Positions 5,050 to 9,380 of a DNA stretch of 9,380 bases are shown here, one piece after another. The stretch is taken from positions 1-9,380 of the forward strand of contig CASEDW010000206.1 of the NCBI GenBank assembly GCA_949286775.1, read 5' to 3'. The DNA is from an uncultured Eubacteriales bacterium. GTDB lineage: Bacteria; Bacillota; Clostridia; Lachnospirales; Lachnospiraceae. Position 1 is the stretch's first letter; every line of letters begins with the position of its first letter. Below the pieces are notes generated by a model that searched no databases, had not been told where the DNA came from, and worked only from the letters and a program-made list of their open reading frames with translations. Position numbers and translations under genes: made by a program.

Positions 5050-5973
5050 ATGCTTGACTTCAGAGTAGATTCATTTTTGGCAGTATGCAAACACTTATCG
5101 TATACAAAAGCAGCTCAGGAACTAAACCTTACACAGCCTGCGATAACTCAGCATATCAACTTTCTCGAATCCCAGTATCAGGTAAAACTGTTTACACGCG
5201 AAAACAACAAGATATCATTAACCCCCGAGGGCGAACAATTAAGAAACGCCATGATTACAGTACGTCAGGATATAAAAAAACTGCAGGAAGATCTGGTCAA
5301 GATGAAACACCAAAAATTCCAGCTTCGCTTCGGATGTGTAGCCGCAGTCGCCGAGCACAGCCTTATTCCGATTTTATCCGACTATATCAAAACACATCCT
5401 GACAGGGACGTACAGCTTACCGTTGCTACCACCCCAGAACTCATGCGCGATATGGATAACGGAAATATCCATTTTGCTATAGTGGATGGCAGTTTTCAAA
5501 GAGAAAACTATAAACATTTACCTTGGAGCACTGTCAATTTTGTATGTGTCTGTGCGGCAAATCACACTTTTACAAAATGTGTATATAAATTTGAAGACCT
5601 ACTATCAGAAGAACTCATCATATTTTCTCCTACAGTTACACCCGGCAGCATTTTCTTAACATATCTTGAAAAAAACGATATTCATCTGTCCGATTTTAAA
5701 CGAGTTCTTGAATTCAACAGTATGCTTTTATTAAAGCAGCTACTACTAGATAACTGCGGTATCACATTTCTTCCAAAAAGCGCAGTCGAAGAAGAGCTTG
5801 CTGCAGGATACTTAAAAGAAATCCCTTTGGAAAACTTTAACATTGTAAGAGAATTTCATTTCATATGGCGTAAAGACAGCATAAACGAGCCTTCATTTAT
5901 TATTATATACAATCTCTTACAAGGAAAATCCTTTGAAGAAGCAGTCATGACTATGCAATTAGATAATACATAA
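5050..5973 (+). CDS. LysR family transcriptional regulator
   Basis: The 307-residue protein has the standard LysR plan. An N-terminal winged helix-turn-helix spans about residues 1-60, with FLAVCKHLSYTKAAQELNLT and then QPAITQHINFLE, the most conserved part. A linker helix (about 63-88) follows, and then a periplasmic-binding-protein-like effector domain to the end (QLRFGCVAAVAEH from 91; GITFLPKSAVEEE at 237-249). Length is normal for the family. The start is well supported by AAGGAG (5036-5041). It is transcribed away from the YeiH-family transporter, the same pairing as yeiE/yeiH in enterobacteria, where YeiE is reported to respond to sulfite. I infer control of the transporter gene and of itself. 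The effector is unknown here. Family call is strong; orthology to YeiE is not shown. Confidence 0.93.
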   Translation: MLDFRVDSFLAVCKHLSYTKAAQELNLTQPAITQHINFLESQYQVKLFTRENNKISLTPEGEQLRNAMITVRQDIKKLQEDLVKMKHQKFQLRFGCVAAVAEHSLIPILSDYIKTHPDRDVQLTVATTPELMRDMDNGNIHFAIVDGSFQRENYKHLPWSTVNFVCVCAANHTFTKCVYKFEDLLSEELIIFSPTVTPGSIFLTYLEKNDIHLSDFKRVLEFNSMLLLKQLLLDNCGITFLPKSAVEEELAAGYLKEIPLENFNIVREFHFIWRKDSINEPSFIIIYNLLQGKSFEEAVMTMQLDNT

Positions 5974-6119
5974 ATATTATCTTCGATTCATGCGCCGTCA
6001 CAGCTTTTCATACTTAAGAAAAATGTTATTTACATCCATAATATTTCATATCGTCTATTTATTGTGTTCGCCAAGTGTAGCACTATTTATATTTCACCTT
6101 CACAGAAATCTTCCTAATG

Positions 6120-6151
6120 AAAAACAAGCGCTGCTTCAAAATGCAGCGCTT
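6120..6151 (-). terminator. Terminator of the ABC transporter operon
   Basis: On the minus strand AAGCGCTGC (6151-6143) pairs with GCAGCGCTT (6134-6126) around an 8-base loop, then GTTTTT (6125-6120). It begins a few bases after the stop codon at 6157. The plus-strand side has only TTTATATTT, so it may also stop the LysR transcript, less efficiently. Confidence 0.8.
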
Positions 6152-6156
6152 TATAT

Positions 6157-7113
6157 TTATTCATACAAATGACATGCTACGAAATGATTCGGTTCCGCCT
6201 CATAAAAATCAGGCGTTTTCGCGAAACATTTTTCGGTAGCCCTTGGACATCTTGCTGCGAATCTGCATCCTTCAGGAGGATCTATAGGAGATGTAACCTC
6301 CCCTTTAACTACCTCAGCTTCTTTTCCTTTGTATGAAATATCAGGAATCGGAACAGCGGAAAGCAGCGCCTTTGTATAAGGATGAAGTGGTTTCGCAAAC
6401 AGCGTATCCGAGTCAGTTTTTTCTACCATTTTTCCGAGATACAGCACTAGGATATCATCGCTGATATGCTTTACTACCGAGAGGTCGTGAGTTATAAAAA
6501 TATAAGTAAGCCCACGCTTATCCTTCAAATCCATCATAAGGTTGAGAACCTGCGCCTGGATAGATACGTCAAGAGCTGAAACAGGTTCGTCACAGATGAT
6601 AAACTTAGGATTCAAAGCCAGCGCTCGCGCAATTCCGATACGCTGCCTTCTTCCACCGTCAAGCTCATGAGGATAAGTATTGACATATCTTTCATCAAGA
6701 CCAACCGTCTTCATAAGTTCTATAACACGGTCTTCCGTCTCTTTTTTCGTCTTGAAGACTTTAAATATCTTTAACGGTTCTTCTATTATCTGATAAACAG
6801 ACATTTTGGGATCAAGAGACGCGAATGGATCCTGAAATATAAGCTGCATATCTTTGCGGTATTTAGTAAACTCTCTTTTCTTCATATCGGTAATATCTTT
6901 ACCTTCAAATATAATCTTGCCGCCAGTAGGATCAAGAGCTTTTAATATCGTTCTTCCAAGCGTCGATTTGCCGCATCCCGACTCGCCTACGACGCCCAGC
7001 GTCTTTCCTTTTTCCAGTTTAAACGAAACGTCGTCCACCGCATGAAGCGTTCCTCGCGGAGTATTAAAATATTTTTTGAGATTCTTACACTCAAGCAAGA
7101 TTTCTTCGCTCAT
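6157..7113 (-). CDS. OppF/DppF family ATP-binding protein of a peptide/nickel-type ABC importer
   Basis: One of the two cytoplasmic ATPases that power import through the permeases encoded upstream. The 318 residues show Walker A GESGCGKST (43-51), Q-loop Q94 in IFQDP, Walker B FIICDEP (171-177) with catalytic E176, D-loop SALD (179-182) and H-loop H209. The signature is unusual: LDGGRRQR (151-158) in place of LSGGQRQR. The C-terminal oligopeptide-transporter extension starts at HPYTKALLSAVP (244-255) and holds C283, C289, C296 and C314. This cysteine pattern is seen in Opp/Dpp ATPases, and a 4Fe-4S cluster has been reported there in some members. It is last in the operon: its ATG immediately follows the TAA of the preceding ATPase gene, and its ribosome site AAGGAGGGG lies inside that gene. 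Substrate (oligopeptide, dipeptide or other) cannot be told. Confidence 0.93.
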   Translation of the reverse strand: MSEEILLECKNLKKYFNTPRGTLHAVDDVSFKLEKGKTLGVVGESGCGKSTLGRTILKALDPTGGKIIFEGKDITDMKKREFTKYRKDMQLIFQDPFASLDPKMSVYQIIEEPLKIFKVFKTKKETEDRVIELMKTVGLDERYVNTYPHELDGGRRQRIGIARALALNPKFIICDEPVSALDVSIQAQVLNLMMDLKDKRGLTYIFITHDLSVVKHISDDILVLYLGKMVEKTDSDTLFAKPLHPYTKALLSAVPIPDISYKGKEAEVVKGEVTSPIDPPEGCRFAARCPRATEKCFAKTPDFYEAEPNHFVACHLYE

Positions 7114-8091
7114 TTATTTCCCCTCCTTTGCAAGATAACACTGTATACAATGTGTTCCGTTTGCGACAACAGGCGGATTATCGCCTGCGCGGCATATATC
7201 CATGCTCTTAGGACAGCGCGGATGGAATTTGCATCCTTCTGGAAGTTCAGACGGATGAGGCGCCAGACCTTCGATCGGTTTTAATCTGTCGCTGCGCTCC
7301 TCGATATTCGGAATAGAGCCAAACAGTCCTTCCGTATACGGATGATGATTCCTTGATTTGTCAAAAATGTCTTCAAGAGTTCCGCTCTCTACTATCTCGC
7401 CGCCATACATGATCGCCACTTTATCACAGAAATTCGCGACGATACCAAGATCATGAGTGATAAGAATTACAGATGAACCCAGCTGCTGCTGCAGACCGCG
7501 CATCATCTTGATAACCTGCGCCTGGATAGTAACGTCAAGGGCAGTCGTAGGTTCATCAGCAATCAGAAGATCAGGATTGCATGCGATCGCTATAGCGATC
7601 ATTACACGCTGCTTCATACCTCCCGAGAATTGATGCGGATAGTCATTTATTCTTCCTGCATCAATACCTACCATATTCAAAAGCTCTCCAACACGTTTTT
7701 CAATTTCGATGTTATTCATCTTCTTGTTGTGAATTCTGATTACATCGCCTATCTGCTCTCCGACTTTATATACCGGATTAAGGCTTGTCATTGGATCCTG
7801 GAAGATCATCGAAATCTTTTTACCACGTATTTTTCTGAACTGCTTTTCTTTCATCCCTACAAGCTGTTCACCTTCAAATTCGATAGAGCCTTCTATCTCG
7901 GATGTATATTTCGGAAGAAGTCCCAGGAGCGATAACGCCGTAGTTGTTTTTCCCGCTCCGGTCTCGCCTACAAGTCCTAACACTTCTCCCCTGTCAACAG
8001 AAAGATTAACGTGATTTACCGCGCGGGAAATTATTTTATCTGTTGTATATCTTATACTGAGATCTTTAATCTCTAATAATTTTTCTCCCAT
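7114..8091 (-). CDS. OppD/DppD family ATP-binding protein of a peptide/nickel-type ABC importer
   Basis: This is the second ATPase of the importer, expected to pair with the F-type subunit. The 325 residues carry canonical motifs: Walker A GETGAGKTT (42-50), Q-loop Q98 in IFQDP, signature FSGGMKQR (155-162, the form usual for D-type subunits), Walker B LLIADEP (175-181) with E180, and H-loop H213. The C-terminal extension begins HPYTEGLFGSIP (250-261) and has C287, C293, C300, C315 and C318, again in the Opp/Dpp cysteine pattern. The start ATG 8091 is preceded by TTAAGGAGG, in which the stop codon of the permease C gene overlaps the ribosome site. The 11-base gap and this overlap suggest translational coupling. 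The subfamily label (Opp, Dpp, App) is not decided by sequence alone. Confidence 0.94.
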   Translation of the reverse strand: MGEKLLEIKDLSIRYTTDKIISRAVNHVNLSVDRGEVLGLVGETGAGKTTTALSLLGLLPKYTSEIEGSIEFEGEQLVGMKEKQFRKIRGKKISMIFQDPMTSLNPVYKVGEQIGDVIRIHNKKMNNIEIEKRVGELLNMVGIDAGRINDYPHQFSGGMKQRVMIAIAIACNPDLLIADEPTTALDVTIQAQVIKMMRGLQQQLGSSVILITHDLGIVANFCDKVAIMYGGEIVESGTLEDIFDKSRNHHPYTEGLFGSIPNIEERSDRLKPIEGLAPHPSELPEGCKFHPRCPKSMDICRAGDNPPVVANGTHCIQCYLAKEGK

Positions 8092-8102
8092 CTTCTGCCT
8101 CC

Positions 8103-8990
8103 TTAAGCCTTTCCTTTTAACTGAGGATCAAAAGCGTCACGTAAACTGTCGCCCAGAGTATTGATAAAGAACGCAGTAAGACAAAGCGCGATACCTGGAA
8201 TAAATACCATATGTGGATTTCCGATCATATAATTCAAGCCTTCCGAAAGCATTGTTCCCCATTCAGGAGTCGGAGCTTTTACTCCAAGTCCGATAAATCC
8301 AAGGGTAGCTCCCTGCATGATATTGATGGAAACCTGCGTAGTTCCGTTTATAAGTATGATGCTGGCAAGGTTGGGAACAAGATGTCTTCTGATGATATAT
8401 CCCTGTGTTGCTCCAAGAATCATCGCCGCTTCTATGTATTCTTTATTCGCGACTGTCAGTGAAACGCTTCGTATCATCTTTGTGTGCATCGGAATACCTG
8501 AAATTGAGATCGCAATTACAAGCTGCGGAATACCGTTTCCAAGAGAAGCACATATAGCAAGCGCAAGTACTGTACCTGGGATACAGCTAAGAACATCTAT
8601 GATCCTCATTATAATATTATCAGCCGCTCTTCCGCTCATTGCTGCAACCGAGGCAAGTATCGTAGATATTACAATTGATATGATTGTAGAAACCATTCCT
8701 ATAATAAGAGCGGTACGGGTTCCGTGCACGATACGCGCGAAAATATCACGTCCAAAATTGTCCGTTCCGAAAATATGTCCCGGACTGAATGCCGGAAGCA
8801 GCTTCTCCATAGCCTCATTGTTTATTGCCAAGCTGTAAGGCACGATCACATCTGCAAAAATGCCTATAAAAATTATAAAAAGACATCCGGCAAGAGCGAT
8901 CATAGCCATCGGGTGCTGTTTGAGGCGACCCCACACTTCTCTCATCTGAGAATTCTTTCTTCTTTTTTTAATTACGATTGAATTCTCCAT
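8103..8990 (-). CDS. OppC/DppC family permease of a peptide/nickel-type ABC importer
   Basis: The 295-residue inner-membrane permease begins with a cytoplasmic N-terminus (about 1-28) and a first membrane helix (about 29-50). A short external segment holds the typical GTDNFGRDIFARIVHGTRTAL (from 75) of C-type permeases. Further helices surround the cytoplasmic EAA loop EAAMILGATQGYIIRRHLVP (187-206), which docks onto the ATPases. GFIGLGVKAPTPEWGTML (231-248) is also conserved in the family. Length is as usual. Its ATG at 8990 directly follows the TAA of the permease B gene, and the ribosome site AGAGGTGG lies inside that gene's end. It pairs with permease B to form the channel. Confidence 0.94.
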   Translation of the reverse strand: MENSIVIKKRRKNSQMREVWGRLKQHPMAMIALAGCLFIIFIGIFADVIVPYSLAINNEAMEKLLPAFSPGHIFGTDNFGRDIFARIVHGTRTALIIGMVSTIISIVISTILASVAAMSGRAADNIIMRIIDVLSCIPGTVLALAICASLGNGIPQLVIAISISGIPMHTKMIRSVSLTVANKEYIEAAMILGATQGYIIRRHLVPNLASIILINGTTQVSINIMQGATLGFIGLGVKAPTPEWGTMLSEGLNYMIGNPHMVFIPGIALCLTAFFINTLGDSLRDAFDPQLKGKA

Positions 8991-9380
8991 TTAAGCCACC
9001 TCTTTTCTTACCTGAATTTTTTTACGCTTCTTGGATGAACTTGCGAATGTACTCCTGATACGAGGATCGACAACCGCGTACAGCAAATCGATGATCAGAT
9101 TCATCAATATAGTAAATGTTGCTAATATCATCGCACATACGAGAAGCGTCGGAATATCTCTTGCATTGATGGAATCAACTATCTTAAGACCGATTCCCGG
9201 AATAGCGAAAAGTTTTTCGATAACAACAGACGCTCCAAGAAGGTTTGCGAATACGGATCCGCTCATCGTGATAATAGGAAGAAGCGCGTTTTTCAATGCT
9301 TCATGCAGGATAACACGCGTCTCCTTTTCACCTTTGCTTCGTGCCGTCCTGATATAGTCCTGGCGGATGCAGTCCAGCAT
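8991..9380 (-). CDS. OppB/DppB family permease, C-terminal part only
   Basis: This is the last 130 or so residues of the B-type permease; the gene continues beyond the window, so the methionine at the edge is internal. It contains the EAA loop (DYIRTARSKGEKETRVILHE and on to ALLPI), which contacts an ATPase. GSVFANLLGASVVIEK and FAIPGIGLKIVDSI follow, both typical of B-type permeases. A last membrane helix then leads to DPRIR, the usual family ending, and a basic cytoplasmic tail. It is the first of four linked genes visible here. The solute-binding protein gene is not in the window. Confidence 0.92.
   Translation of the reverse strand: MLDCIRQDYIRTARSKGEKETRVILHEALKNALLPIITMSGSVFANLLGASVVIEKLFAIPGIGLKIVDSINARDIPTLLVCAMILATFTILMNLIIDLLYAVVDPRIRSTFASSSKKRKKIQVRKEVA

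Noticed and set aside
5990..6172. 60-aa open frame after the LysR gene on the plus strand
   Set aside because: It has no ribosome site, reads straight through the operon terminator hairpin and overlaps the end of the F-type ATPase gene.
8317..8838. 173-aa plus-strand frame opposite permease C
   Set aside because: It is entirely antisense to a gene with clear family motifs and has no recognisable domain; an open antisense frame follows from the codon bias of the real gene.
1..9380. CRISPR array, transposase gene, integrase, prophage or defence island
   Set aside because: No spaced repeat arrays, transposase or integrase motifs, or nuclease/helicase defence families are visible on either strand.

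Overview
The window looks like chromosomal DNA from an anaerobic Firmicute of the Clostridia, most likely a Lachnospiraceae-type gut bacterium. The basis is an AT-rich sequence, strong AGGAGG-type ribosome sites, a tRNA-Trp without an encoded CCA end, and protein families whose wording is typical of that group: a WYL regulator fragment, a short YgiT-type zinc finger, an AraC regulator with a clostridial N-domain, and an OppF with an ELDGGRRQR signature. This placement is inference from remembered families; no search was run.

Layout. Positions 1-305 (minus) hold the WYL domain of a regulator that has lost its N-terminal half. Positions 306-576 hold a cluster of CCTAA/TTAGG motifs and a doubtful 44-codon ORF. 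A short antitoxin-like zinc-finger gene (577-807, plus) has no recognisable toxin partner. A tRNA-Trp gene (991-1061, minus) has its own near-consensus promoter and its own terminator. An AraC-family regulator (minus) and a lipoprotein carboxylesterase (plus) diverge from a 140-160 bp region. That region carries two near-identical 13-bp direct repeats exactly 21 bp apart, a good candidate operator. The esterase converges on a YeiH-family transporter gene (minus), with a shared bidirectional terminator between them. The transporter diverges from a LysR-family regulator (plus), the same arrangement as yeiH/yeiE in Escherichia coli. From 6157 to the window end (minus) lies a peptide/nickel-type ABC importer operon, read as permease B (partial), permease C, ATPase D, ATPase F. 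Its junctions are very tight and it ends in a strong terminator at about 6120-6151.

How the genes work together. The window is a series of small regulator-plus-target modules followed by an import operon. The AraC protein probably controls the surface esterase and itself. The LysR protein probably controls the YeiH transporter. The Opp/Dpp proteins form one transporter whose substrate-binding protein and the rest of permease B must lie beyond position 9380.

I did not find a clearly new multi-gene system. The observations most worth following are the AraC-type direct repeats, the CCTAA/TTAGG cluster next to the broken WYL gene, the orphan zinc-finger gene, and the non-canonical ABC signature in the F-type ATPase.
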